From: CAZGGW01 sp964525365
GTDB lineage: Bacteria; Bacillota_I; Bacilli_A; RF39; UBA660
Assembly: GCA_964525365.1 (NCBI GenBank)
Contig: CAZGGW010000006.1
Location: 1 to 38,050, forward strand
Reading direction: 5' to 3'
Length of the DNA: 38,050 nt
The notes below the pieces were generated by a model that was not told the origin of the DNA, searched no databases, and was given only the letters and a program-made list of their open reading frames with translations. Made by a program: the position numbers and the translations under genes. Below are positions 15,792-23,567 of the stretch, piece after piece. Within the stretch, counting starts at the first letter, position 1, and every line of letters starts with the position of its first letter.

Positions 15792-17651
15792 ATGGAAAAA
15801 AAAGAAATTGAGAAAAAAGAAAATAAAAAGGAACAATTTATTGAAGAAGAATTCGAAGGAAGAAAAGTAATAATACTTGTATTAATAGTGTTGTTAATTG
15901 TAGTTGGAATGATAGTTGGTCCAAAATTGTTAAACAATGGTCCGGACACATCTTCAACTCTTGAACCAGAAACTTCAACTCAAAAACCCGAAGAAAATAA
16001 GGAAACATCAACAGAAAAAGAAGAAGCTGACGAAGAAGTTGCCGTTGCATCCTATTATTATGAAACAGTAAAAGATAATTTTGGTAATACCATTGTAAAA
16101 AGAAAGAAGGTGTTATCAAATTATAGTGATTTCAAATTACCAGAAATACCTTCTAAAGAAGGGTATAGATTTAAAAGATTTATAGTAAAATGGAATAATT
16201 CTAAAACAGAAGTTGTTGTTACTGCAGAGTTTATAAAAATATGGACTGTTACTATATATGACGGGGAAGATATTATTAATACGTTTGTTATTGATGACAA
16301 TACTACATTATCTGATACAAACAAAAATGCTGTTGTAAAAAACAATTATACTTTAATAGGAATATATTATGATGAAGATTTTACTCATGAATATGTTTCT
16401 GGAGCTATTGAGGAAAATATAAATCTTTACAGTAGGTGGATGAGTAATCCCAAAATTATAAAACAAACATATACAAGTAATATTTATCCAAGTATTATAC
16501 AGAATGACTTAGTAGTAGATGTAATAGACTTTAATGTAAAACTTAGCGGAAAAGTTGGACATGCAACAAATGAAGAATTAACTGGGTGGGAATTTACTGA
16601 AGACACACACATATTACCATTATATATAAAAGCACCAGTAGAGGCTGGAATTACATGGGAGAGTAAAACTTTTAATGGAACTACTGAACTTATAAGCATC
16701 GATGGCACTGCAGATGAAGAATATATTTTGGGAGTAAATGGTACAGAAACAGGAACACCAAATGATTTAGTAATAACATATACAACTACTGAAGATGTTT
16801 CGTATACATATACTTATAAATTTGATATAACAAAACTAGAGTTATTACCTGAAGTAGGGACAGAATATAATATTACTTATGTACTCAATAATCAGGCTGA
16901 AATAACAGATGTAGTCAATCCTAATGCAACAACGACATATGTTTATGGTACAGGATCAACATTAGTTGATGCAACAACTGAAACTATAGGATATGTATTT
17001 GTGGGATGGTATACTGATAGTACATATACTAATAAAGTCACTGAAATTAGTGCTGGAATGTATGGTGATATAATACTTTATTCTAGGTTTGAAATTAATT
17101 ATATAATCAATTATGAAAATATTGAAGGTGCTACAAATAATAACGTTTCGACATATACTGAAGATTTGGGGCAAGTGATGCTGGTAAATCCGGAAAAATC
17201 AGGCTATACATTTACCGGATGGAAATTAATTGATGAAAATGGAGAAAGTGTAACCAGTATTACTCCAATTAAAGCAAGTAACTATGCAAGCAACAATATC
17301 ATTACACTTTATGCTACTTGGGAAGTAATAGAATATACACTTACATTTAATAAAAATATTCCGACTTCTTTAACTGCGCCGGTTGGAGGGGATGCTGATC
17401 CTAATATTACTGATAGTATTCCTTCTGATATAGTAGTTGATGTAACTGATGGTGAAGTGGAATTGCCAGACTTAACAAATGTAATTGTAGAAATGCCATG
17501 TGGTACTACTCAAGAATATCAATTAACGGGTTGGGCGCAAGAATCAAATAGTGTAACTGGGGAAAATACTTATACTTTGGATGTAGAAGATGCAAACGAA
17601 GACAATAAGGTTGAATTTTATGGAGTATGGGAGACATACCAAGCAGAATAA
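15792..17651 (+). CDS. Membrane-anchored surface protein with InlB-type B-repeats
   Basis: A 619-aa protein with a highly charged cytoplasmic N-terminus (residues 1-24), one transmembrane segment (about 26-44), a Thr/Glu/Lys linker (50-85), and then an extracellular part with Listeria-Bacteroides (InlB B-) repeats. Repeat cores are EGYRFKRF (about 122), the segment ending in NLYSRW (180-216), IGYVFVGWYTDS to ILYSRF (395-434), SGYTFTGWK to TLYATW (470-513), and a diverged one ending in VEFYGVW near the C-terminus. Repeats carry the usual G[YF]xFxGWY pattern. There is no LPXTG motif, so anchoring is by the N-terminal helix. Such proteins usually serve adhesion or wall contact. It has its own promoter and terminator. 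Confidence 0.85.
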   Translation: MEKKEIEKKENKKEQFIEEEFEGRKVIILVLIVLLIVVGMIVGPKLLNNGPDTSSTLEPETSTQKPEENKETSTEKEEADEEVAVASYYYETVKDNFGNTIVKRKKVLSNYSDFKLPEIPSKEGYRFKRFIVKWNNSKTEVVVTAEFIKIWTVTIYDGEDIINTFVIDDNTTLSDTNKNAVVKNNYTLIGIYYDEDFTHEYVSGAIEENINLYSRWMSNPKIIKQTYTSNIYPSIIQNDLVVDVIDFNVKLSGKVGHATNEELTGWEFTEDTHILPLYIKAPVEAGITWESKTFNGTTELISIDGTADEEYILGVNGTETGTPNDLVITYTTTEDVSYTYTYKFDITKLELLPEVGTEYNITYVLNNQAEITDVVNPNATTTYVYGTGSTLVDATTETIGYVFVGWYTDSTYTNKVTEISAGMYGDIILYSRFEINYIINYENIEGATNNNVSTYTEDLGQVMLVNPEKSGYTFTGWKLIDENGESVTSITPIKASNYASNNIITLYATWEVIEYTLTFNKNIPTSLTAPVGGDADPNITDSIPSDIVVDVTDGEVELPDLTNVIVEMPCGTTQEYQLTGWAQESNSVTGENTYTLDVEDANEDNKVEFYGVWETYQAE

Positions 17652-17661
17652 AATAGAAAAT

Positions 17662-17686
17662 CGAACCACAAAATAGTGGTTTTTTC
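17662..17686 (+). terminator. Terminator of the InlB-repeat gene
   Basis: AACCAC (17664-17669), 6-base loop, GTGGTT (17676-17681), then four more T. It lies 12 bases after the stop. Confidence 0.8.
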
Positions 17687-17715
17687 TTGTCTTTCTTTTT
17701 GAGTTAACTTATAAT
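17687..17715 (+). promoter_or_regulatory. Promoter of the metallopeptidase-trmD gene run
   Basis: TTGTCT (17687-17692), 17 bases, TATAAT (17710-17715), immediately after the preceding terminator. GAGGT and the ATG at 17733 follow closely. Confidence 0.6.
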
Positions 17716-17732
17716 AATATTGTGAGGTATGT

Positions 17733-18368
17733 ATGCAATATGTATTAAATGGAAAATGTTACAGCATAATAATAAATCGAAAAGATATTAAAAACATGTA
17801 TTTGAGAGTAAATGAAAATTTAGATATATGTGTAAGTGCTAACAGATTTATTACAAATTCTACTATAGAAAATTTTATAAAAAATAATACTATTTCCATT
17901 AATAAAATGATTGAAACTCAGAAAAAAAGAATAATTAAAAATCAAAAGTTATATTTTTTGGGTAAAGAAAAGGAAATTGTAGTAGTAGATCAATTGGATA
18001 AACCATTAATAGATGAAAATAAATTGTATATAAAAAATTCTGAATTAATCAATAAATATATTAAGAAATTGACCATAGAAGTGTTTACTCAAGAACTAGA
18101 AAAATGTTATAGTTTATTTGAAGAAAATATTCCTTTCCCCATTTTAAAAATAAGAAAAATGAAAAGCAAATGGGGGAGCTGTAAAAAGATAGATCATACA
18201 ATTACTTTAAATTCAGAATTAATAAAATATAGTATTGATGATATAGATTATGTTATAACACATGAACTAAGTCATTTTTTAGAATTTAATCATTCAAAAA
18301 CATTTTGGTACTATGTACAAAAATACAAACCAAATTATAAAATTAATAAAAAACATTTGAAGGAGTAA
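17733..18368 (+). CDS. YgjP-type (M48-related, DUF45) metallopeptidase
   Basis: Predicted zinc metallopeptidase of 211 aa. The zinc site HELSHFLEFNH is seen at about residues 177-187 (HExxH plus a downstream His), preceded by the family signature MKSKWGSCKK and ITLNSELIKY. The N-terminal half is a beta-rich domain typical of YgjP/WLM-like proteins (residues about 1-90). There is no signal peptide, so it is cytoplasmic. Substrates of this family are not established. It is 2 bases upstream of the RNA methylase gene, in what looks like one operon reaching trmD. Confidence 0.88.
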   Translation: MQYVLNGKCYSIIINRKDIKNMYLRVNENLDICVSANRFITNSTIENFIKNNTISINKMIETQKKRIIKNQKLYFLGKEKEIVVVDQLDKPLIDENKLYIKNSELINKYIKKLTIEVFTQELEKCYSLFEENIPFPILKIRKMKSKWGSCKKIDHTITLNSELIKYSIDDIDYVITHELSHFLEFNHSKTFWYYVQKYKPNYKINKKHLKE

Positions 18369-18370
18369 AT

Positions 18371-19090
18371 ATGATAACTAGTACAAACAACAAAGTAGTA
18401 AAATATTTAAAAAGTTTAAAATATTTAAAAAACATTAAAAAACACCATGAATTTATTGTAGAAGGTGAACACTTGGTAGAAGAAGCATATAAAAGTAATA
18501 TGCTTAATTCCGTGTATATTTTAGAAAGCAATAATTTTGATTATGATGTAAAAAAAGAATATGTTACCGCCAATGTCATGAAACATATTTGTTCATTAAA
18601 AACTAATTGTTCGATTATAGGTTTATGTAAAAAAATAAAGAATGAAACAATAATTGGTGAAAAAATTGTTTTGAGTGATGGAATACAGGATCCGGGGAAC
18701 ATGGGCACAATAATAAGAAGTTGTGTAGCGTTTGGAGTAGATACACTTGTTGTTAGTGAAGATACAGTAAATATTTATAATGAAAAAGTATTAAGGGGCA
18801 CTCAAGGTATGATATTTAAGATAAATATTGTTAGAATGAATTTAAGCAAGGCAATTGAAATTATCAAAACCAAAAATATAGAATTAATAGGAACTAGTAT
18901 GAAGGGGATTCCCTTAAAAAACGTTGCATTAGTTGAAAAATATGCGTTGATTTTGGGAAATGAAGGTTTAGGAGTCAAACAAGAGTTTCTAAGTGATTGT
19001 GACAAAGTAATAAAAATAGAAATGGATGAATTGTGTGAAAGTTTGAATGTTGCGGTAGCGGGTTCAATAATAATGTACAAATTGAGGTGA
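18371..19090 (+). CDS. TrmH/SpoU-family RNA 2'-O-methyltransferase
   Basis: SPOUT-fold enzyme that methylates a ribose in rRNA or tRNA. The 239-aa protein has an N-terminal substrate-binding domain (residues 1-95, with HHEFIVEGEHLVEEA) and the trefoil-knot domain with motif 1 LSDGIQDPGNMGTIIRSC, motif 2 LILGNEGLGV, and motif 3 ESLNVAVAGSIIMY. Which RNA is modified cannot be told from the sequence; YsgA- or RlmB-like 23S rRNA modification is the likeliest. Ribosome binding site AAGGAG. Its TGA lies within the AGGTGA of rimM. Confidence 0.9.
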   Translation: MITSTNNKVVKYLKSLKYLKNIKKHHEFIVEGEHLVEEAYKSNMLNSVYILESNNFDYDVKKEYVTANVMKHICSLKTNCSIIGLCKKIKNETIIGEKIVLSDGIQDPGNMGTIIRSCVAFGVDTLVVSEDTVNIYNEKVLRGTQGMIFKINIVRMNLSKAIEIIKTKNIELIGTSMKGIPLKNVALVEKYALILGNEGLGVKQEFLSDCDKVIKIEMDELCESLNVAVAGSIIMYKLR

Positions 19091-19096
19091 TTTAAT

Positions 19097-19564
19097 ATGA
19101 TATATATAGGAAAAATTACTAATACTCACGGTTTAAAAGGTGAATTAAGAATAATAAGTAACTTTGAATATAAAGACAAAATATTTCTTATAAACGAATA
19201 TTTATATGTGGGAAAAGAAAAATTGAAAATTGAAGCTTATCGAAAACATAAAATTTATGATATGGTAAAATTTTATGACAAAAATAGTATTGATGATGTG
19301 GAAATGTATAAAGGAAGTAGTGTGTATGTTGGAACATTAAATTTAGAGGAAAACGAGATATTAGATGCCGATTTAGTTGGGTTTCAAACAATATATAGCG
19401 GAAAAAAACTCGGGATAATTTCTTCGGTTGATAATTATGGAACGAAGATTTTGAGAGTTGATAAATTGTTGATTCCATATAACGAACATTTTATTGAAAA
19501 AATTGATAAAAAATGTGGTATTATATATTTAAGAAATTTGGAAGGAATTGTTGATGAAAAATAG
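19097..19564 (+). CDS. rimM: 16S rRNA processing/ribosome maturation factor RimM
   Basis: Assists assembly of the 30S head by binding S19. The 155-aa protein has the N-terminal RimM domain (IGKITNTHGLKGELRI, residues about 3-18) and a C-terminal PRC-barrel domain (DLVGFQTIYSGKKLGII to LLIPYNEHFIEKID). It precedes trmD as in nearly all Bacillota, but rpsP and the KH-domain gene are not next to it. The start follows AGGTGA. Confidence 0.94.
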   Translation: MIYIGKITNTHGLKGELRIISNFEYKDKIFLINEYLYVGKEKLKIEAYRKHKIYDMVKFYDKNSIDDVEMYKGSSVYVGTLNLEENEILDADLVGFQTIYSGKKLGIISSVDNYGTKILRVDKLLIPYNEHFIEKIDKKCGIIYLRNLEGIVDEK

Positions 19565-19709
19565 AAAAAAACTGTTAATATTTTTAAAAAATAGTATGCT
19601 TAAATCAATTAACTGCGAAAAAGAAAATTATGATCACATAAGTGGTGTTTCAAAAAACCAAAGAAAAGTACAATATTTAGAACTTAGTTTAATAAGGAAG
19701 AACAAGTAA
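19554..19709 (+). CDS. Small basic ORF between rimM and trmD
   Basis: A 51-codon frame that fills the gap between rimM and trmD: it begins 11 bases before the end of rimM and ends 1 base before the trmD ATG. A good ribosome binding site (GAAGGAA) lies 7 bases upstream of its ATG. The peptide is basic (MKNRKKLLIFLKN at the start, SLIRKNK at the end) with no recognised domain. The tight fit and the Shine-Dalgarno sequence argue for translation. It could instead be a non-coding spacer that is open by chance in AT-rich DNA. Confidence 0.45.
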   Translation: MKNRKKLLIFLKNSMLKSINCEKENYDHISGVSKNQRKVQYLELSLIRKNK

Positions 19710-19710
19710 T

Positions 19711-20361
19711 ATGAAAATTGATATATTGACATTGTTTCCTAATATGTTTGAAGGATTTCTTACTGAAAGCATAATTAAAAGAGCTTTGAAAGATAAAAAA
19801 TGCGAGATTAACATTGTTAATATTAGAGACTTTTCTACATACCCTAACAAACAATGTGATGATTATGTTATTGGTGGCGGTAGCGGAATGGTTTTGATGA
19901 TTGAACCGATTTATAATGCAATAAATAGTATTAAAACCGATGATAGTTATATAATTTTGTTGACACCTAGAGGAAAAACATATAAGCAGGAAAAAGCCAA
20001 ACAATTGCTTGATAAAAAACACATAATTTTAATATGTGGTCATTATGAAGGCGTAGATGAAAGAATAATAAATTATATAGATGAAGAAATTTCTATAGGT
20101 GATTATATATTAACGGGTGGTGAACTTCCGGCAATGGTTATAACTGATAGTATTGTAAGACTTACTCCGGGCGTTATAAATGCCGAAAGTTTAGAAAATG
20201 AGACATTTAATAATGAATATGTAGATTATCCAGTATATACAAAGCCACAAGAATTTAAAACTTTTAAAGTTCCAGATGTTTTGCTTTCCGGTCATCACGA
20301 AAATATTAAAAAATATAGAAATTCAGAGAGTAAAAGACTCACAAAATTAAAAGAAAGTTAG
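19711..20361 (+). CDS. trmD: tRNA (guanine(37)-N(1))-methyltransferase TrmD
   Basis: SPOUT enzyme that makes m1G37, which prevents frameshifting. The 216-aa protein shows all hallmarks: MKIDILTLFPNMF at the start, GGGSGMVL, LLTPRGKTYKQEKA, ICGHYEGVDERI, ISIGDYILTGGELPAM, YPVYTKPQEF and VPDVLLSGHHENI. The trefoil knot is complete; the C-terminal domain is short. It follows rimM and the small ORF; rplS, often next, is not here. Confidence 0.97.
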   Translation: MKIDILTLFPNMFEGFLTESIIKRALKDKKCEINIVNIRDFSTYPNKQCDDYVIGGGSGMVLMIEPIYNAINSIKTDDSYIILLTPRGKTYKQEKAKQLLDKKHIILICGHYEGVDERIINYIDEEISIGDYILTGGELPAMVITDSIVRLTPGVINAESLENETFNNEYVDYPVYTKPQEFKTFKVPDVLLSGHHENIKKYRNSESKRLTKLKES

Positions 20362-20370
20362 GTAAGAATT

Positions 20371-20820
20371 ATGAACTACATTGTGGAATCAAAAAATTCT
20401 GTAATAAAAAACATATATTTTCCTGCTGATATTGTAGGGTTGGAAATAAAAACTCAAAACAAAATTGGTAAATCGAAAATGAAAAAAATTATAATTGTTG
20501 ATATATCATTATCAACTGTATATATAAAAAGAATAATTGTTAAAAAAATAAACAAATTGATTTTTTTAATTAATAAAATTTTAAATAGCGATGATACGCC
20601 TGAAGGTGATACAATTATTGTTCTCGATGAAATTCAAAAATTGAAATCCATGATAATAGTAAAGTATAAGCAATTTTTAACTACAGAAAACTATAAAGAT
20701 ATGTTGAGGAGAATAATTTTAATAGAAAATGAATTTAAAAGCAATTATACTTCCAAAATGTTTTTACAAAATATAATGAATTATTCTGATGAAGATCAAA
20801 CAGAATTTATGCAAAGATAA
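20371..20820 (+). CDS. Protein of unknown function downstream of trmD
   Basis: I do not recognise this 149-aa protein. It is basic and rich in Ile and Lys, without a signal peptide. It has a beta-rich N-terminal part (NYIVESKNSVIKNIYFPAD) and a probable helical C-terminal half with an acidic end (NYSDEDQTEFMQR). It starts 9 bases after trmD behind a weak AGGTAAG, so it is probably cotranscribed with trmD. The thrS T-box promoter begins right after its stop. Confidence 0.65.
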   Translation: MNYIVESKNSVIKNIYFPADIVGLEIKTQNKIGKSKMKKIIIVDISLSTVYIKRIIVKKINKLIFLINKILNSDDTPEGDTIIVLDEIQKLKSMIIVKYKQFLTTENYKDMLRRIILIENEFKSNYTSKMFLQNIMNYSDEDQTEFMQR

Positions 20821-20825
20821 AATTG

Positions 20826-20854
20826 TTGTAAAAGTAACAATAATGTGATATTAT
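20826..20854 (+). promoter_or_regulatory. Promoter of the thrS T-box operon
   Basis: TTGTAA (20826-20831), 17 bases, TATTAT (20849-20854) preceded by TGA as an extended -10. The start would be near 20860, at the base of the T-box stem I. Confidence 0.65.
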
Positions 20855-20857
20855 TAT

Positions 20858-21022
20858 CTAAAGGACAAGATAGTTGATAATGTTTATATAGAGAGTTAGT
20901 GTGTGGTGAAAACTAACTAGACATGGCATCTATTACTACCTTAGTTTAAAATTTGGTTTTTGAATTAAGAAAATATTAGGATGGTACCGTGCTTGATGCA
21001 CTCCTATGGTAGTCATCTTTTT
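20858..21022 (+). promoter_or_regulatory. Threonine T-box riboswitch
   Basis: tRNA-sensing leader of the thrS operon. Stem I can be drawn: base CUAAAGG (20858-20864) with CCUUAG (20939-20944), then GAUAG (20869-20873) with CUAUU, then AUGUUUA (20880-20886) with UAGACAU (20918-20924), and an AGAGAG plus apical hairpin (GUUAGU with ACUAAC). The specifier loop presents ACU (Thr) at 20935-20937 followed by A. The T-box core AGGAUGGUACCGUG is at 20978-20991; its UGGU (20982-20985) fits the ACCA end of tRNA-Thr. The terminator stem is GAUG-UACC-GUGC (20980-20992) with GCAC, GGUA, CAUC (20998-21017), then UUUUU. Uncharged tRNA-Thr should favour readthrough. Confidence 0.93.
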
Positions 21023-21041
21023 ATTTGGAAGGGATGGTTGT

Positions 21042-21239
21042 ATGCAGGAAGAATTGGATCAAAAAATTGCAACTTTGAGAATGGAAAAATTAATGCTTTT
21101 ACGGACTAAAGAAAAATGTAATGACAAAGAAGAATTGTTTTCTATTGAAAAAAAGATTATAGAAGTGAATTTAAAAATGAAAGATTTAAGAAAAAAGTAT
21201 AAGGAAAAGATATTAAAAGAGAAAGGAATTGTAAAATGA
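21042..21239 (+). CDS. Small coiled-coil protein in the thrS operon
   Basis: A 65-aa, highly charged, probably all-helical protein (MQEELDQKIATLRMEKLMLL and then Lys/Glu-rich heptad-like sequence). The chosen start is the ATG at 21042, with GGAAGGG 7 bases upstream. An in-frame ATG at 21006 lies inside the T-box terminator and is not used. Its TGA overlaps the thrS ATG (ATGA), so translation of the two is coupled. I know of no such gene in standard thrS operons. It does not look like the missing TGS domain of ThrRS. Confidence 0.72.
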   Translation: MQEELDQKIATLRMEKLMLLRTKEKCNDKEELFSIEKKIIEVNLKMKDLRKKYKEKILKEKGIVK

Positions 21240-22975
21240 AAAACATAAAAGAAGATGAAAAATTAAATATAATTAATCATAGTTGTGCGCACTTATTAGC
21301 ACACGCAATAAAGCATTTATATCCGGAAGCGTTATTTTGGGTTGGACCGGTTATTGAAGATGGATTCTACTATGATATTGATTTGGGTGATAAAGTAATT
21401 ACTGAAGAAGATTTACCATTAATTGAAAAAGAAATGAAAAAGATTTCTAAAGACAATAAATTAATTAAAAGAATAGAATTATCTAAAGAAGAAGCTTTAA
21501 ATATGTTTGCAAACGATTTATACAAAGTGGATTTAATTTCTAGGATGGATGAAAATGAACAAGTAATAACTGCATATCAGCAAGGAGATTTTATTGATTT
21601 ATGTCGTGGCCCTCATGTTGAGTCTACTAAGGTGATAAAATATTTTAAATTACTAAAAGTAAGCGGCGCTTATTGGAAAGGTGACTCAAAAAATAAAATG
21701 CTTCAAAGAATATATGGCATTTGTTTTGAAAATGAAGAAGATTTAAAGGAATATCTAGAGTTTTTAGAAGAGGCTAAGAAACGCGATCATAAAAAATTGG
21801 GACGTGAATTAGAATTGTTTATGTTTAGTGAATATGGGCCTGGTTTTCCGTTTTGGTTGCCAAATGGTATGCTGCTTAGGAGAATACTTGAAAATTTTTG
21901 GTATGAAGAACATGAAAAAGAAGGATATGAATTTATTAAGACTCCCACAATGCTAAACAAAGATTTATGGGAAATTTCGGGTCATTGGGAAAATTACAAA
22001 GATAATATGTATACTACGAAAATAGATGAGAAAGAATATGCGATAAAGCCAATGAATTGTCCCGGTGGAATGTTAGTTTATAAAAATAAGTTGCATTCAT
22101 ATAAAGAACTTCCATTGAGAATAGGCGAACTTGGACTTGTTCATAGGCATGAAGCAAGTGGAGCTTTAAATGGACTTTTTAGAGTTAGGACATTTACACA
22201 AGATGATGCTCATATATTTATGAGAGAAGATCAAATAGAAAGTGAGATTATACAATTAATTAATTTTATTGATAGAATTTACAATGTATTTGGATTAAAA
22301 TATAGTATCGAACTCTCTACTAGGCCGGAAGAAAGCTATATTGGATCAGTTGAAATTTGGGATAAAGCAGAATTAGCACTACAAAGTGCTTGTGAAAAAT
22401 CAGGCAAAACTTATAAAATAAATCCTGGGGATGGTGCATTTTATGGCCCTAAACTTGATTTTCATGTTACAGATGCTTTGAATAGAGAATGGCAATGTGG
22501 CACCATTCAACTTGACATGAATTTACCAGAAAGATTTGATTTGACATATATTGATAGTGACGGATCTAAAAAGAGACCAATAATGCTTCACAGAGTCATT
22601 TATGGAGCTGTAGAAAGATTTTTAGGGGTATTAATTGAACATTTTGCTGGTGCTTTTCCGTTGTGGCTAAGTCCAACGCAGATAATGATAATACCAGTGA
22701 ATAATGAATATCATTTGGAGTATGCAAATAAAATTAAAGATATGTTGATTAATGAAAAAATTCGTGTAAAACTTGATGATAGAGAAGAAAAACTTGGATA
22801 TAAGATGAGAGAAAGTCAAACAAGAAAAATCCCATATACGTTAATAATAGGTGACAAAGAAAAAGAATCGAATAATATAAGCTTTAGAAAACATGGTGTT
22901 GACGAAACAATAACTATGAGATTTGATGAATTTATATCAAAAATTAGTAAAGAAATAGAGGATAAAGTAATTTGA
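21236..22975 (+). CDS. thrS: Threonyl-tRNA synthetase lacking the TGS domain
   Basis: Class II synthetase that charges tRNA-Thr. The protein begins only about 13 residues before the editing domain (NHSCAHLLAHAIK, with the HxxxH zinc-like site H15/H19; second pair in LCRGPH), so the roughly 60-residue TGS domain found in Bacillus and E. coli ThrRS is absent. The catalytic core is complete: FIKTPTMLNKDLWEISGHW, PMNCPGGM (zinc Cys), RHEASGALNGLFRVRTFTQDD, GAFYGPKLDFHVTDAL and PIMLHRVIYGAVERF. An anticodon-binding domain follows (QIMIIPVNNEYHLEYA onward). 579 aa compared with about 640. Some Mollicutes have similarly shortened enzymes. Controlled by the upstream Thr T-box. Confidence 0.95.
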   Translation: MKNIKEDEKLNIINHSCAHLLAHAIKHLYPEALFWVGPVIEDGFYYDIDLGDKVITEEDLPLIEKEMKKISKDNKLIKRIELSKEEALNMFANDLYKVDLISRMDENEQVITAYQQGDFIDLCRGPHVESTKVIKYFKLLKVSGAYWKGDSKNKMLQRIYGICFENEEDLKEYLEFLEEAKKRDHKKLGRELELFMFSEYGPGFPFWLPNGMLLRRILENFWYEEHEKEGYEFIKTPTMLNKDLWEISGHWENYKDNMYTTKIDEKEYAIKPMNCPGGMLVYKNKLHSYKELPLRIGELGLVHRHEASGALNGLFRVRTFTQDDAHIFMREDQIESEIIQLINFIDRIYNVFGLKYSIELSTRPEESYIGSVEIWDKAELALQSACEKSGKTYKINPGDGAFYGPKLDFHVTDALNREWQCGTIQLDMNLPERFDLTYIDSDGSKKRPIMLHRVIYGAVERFLGVLIEHFAGAFPLWLSPTQIMIIPVNNEYHLEYANKIKDMLINEKIRVKLDDREEKLGYKMRESQTRKIPYTLIIGDKEKESNNISFRKHGVDETITMRFDEFISKISKEIEDKVI

Positions 22976-22993
22976 TGACTTTGTCTTTTTTTT
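22961..22993 (+). terminator. thrS terminator
   Basis: GATAAAGT (22961-22968) pairs with ACTTTGTC (22978-22985) with one G-U pair and a 9-base loop, followed by eight T. The stem overlaps the stop codon. Confidence 0.72.
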
Positions 22994-23044
22994 GTATATA
23001 AAAGTTGATTTTTTTTCAATATTATATTATGAAAACAAAAATGA

Positions 23045-23073
23045 TTGACAAATCAGTTAATAAGTGTTATAAT
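23045..23073 (+). promoter_or_regulatory. Near-ideal promoter of the 141-aa unknown gene
   Basis: TTGACA (23045-23050), exactly 17 bases, TATAAT (23068-23073), with TGT in front, giving a perfect extended -10 as well. This is the best promoter in the window. It lies inside the upstream extension of the open frame, which shows that the longer start at 23005 is not used. Confidence 0.92.
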
Positions 23074-23103
23074 TATCTCAATAATTTAGGGGGTTATGGT
23101 ATT

Positions 23104-23529
23104 ATGAAAGGTAGATATATTCTAGATTATTTGGATGAAAATTATTTTAAAAAGCTTGAAAGAAGTTTGAAAAAATATAATATGGTGGCTTATAAAAAGT
23201 TAATGTTTGATTTTTATCCAAGATTAAGAAAAGGTGATTTTGTTGGAGAGTTGGTTTCTATAAATAAACATGAGCAAACCGAAACCTATGATTTAAAATT
23301 GCCAACGGATAATTTATTTATCAAGGTTTATGGAGAAGTAAAACTAAATTATACTATTTATAAAAAAGGTAATATAGTAATGTTGAATGTGTTAGAACCG
23401 CAAAAGATATTAATGGATGGGCATAAATCTGAATTGACTGCTTATAAAGGTATAATGATATCTAAAGCAAATGCTCAAAAAGAAATGTTTAAAATAGATT
23501 TACTTACAAAATTAGAAGAAAACAAATAG
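23104..23529 (+). CDS. Unknown 141-aa protein behind a very strong promoter
   Basis: I do not recognise a family. The start is the ATG at 23104, 11 bases after an AGGGGG ribosome binding site and about 24 bases after the expected transcript start. The protein is basic, has no signal peptide and no membrane segment, and shows a helical N-terminal part (LDENYFKKLERSLKKYNMVA) followed by what looks like a small beta-barrel (KGDFVGELVSINKHEQ, FIKVYGEVKLNYTIYKKGN, VMLNVLEPQKIL). The promoter quality suggests an abundant protein. Own promoter and terminator make it a single-gene unit. Confidence 0.75.
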   Translation: MKGRYILDYLDENYFKKLERSLKKYNMVAYKKLMFDFYPRLRKGDFVGELVSINKHEQTETYDLKLPTDNLFIKVYGEVKLNYTIYKKGNIVMLNVLEPQKILMDGHKSELTAYKGIMISKANAQKEMFKIDLLTKLEENK

Positions 23530-23533
23530 TGGG

Positions 23534-23567
23534 AAAAGATTAATGATAATATGTCATTAATCTTTTT
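23534..23567. terminator. Bidirectional terminator
   Basis: 13-bp perfect stem AAAAGATTAATGA (23534-23546) and TCATTAATCTTTT (23554-23566), 7-base loop, T-run on one side and A-run on the other. It serves the 141-aa gene and the converging nuclease gene. Confidence 0.88.

Noticed and set aside
15758..17174. Minus-strand frames within the InlB-repeat gene
   Set aside because: The repeat protein frame is clearly the coding one, with promoter, ribosome binding site, membrane anchor and terminator.
21006..21041. Longer start for the 65-aa coiled-coil protein
   Set aside because: The upstream ATG lies within the T-box terminator stem and has no ribosome binding site; the ATG at 21042 has GGAAGGG in front.
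23005..23103. 174-aa version of the 141-aa protein
   Set aside because: The extra N-terminal codons cover the promoter hexamers; transcription starts downstream of them.
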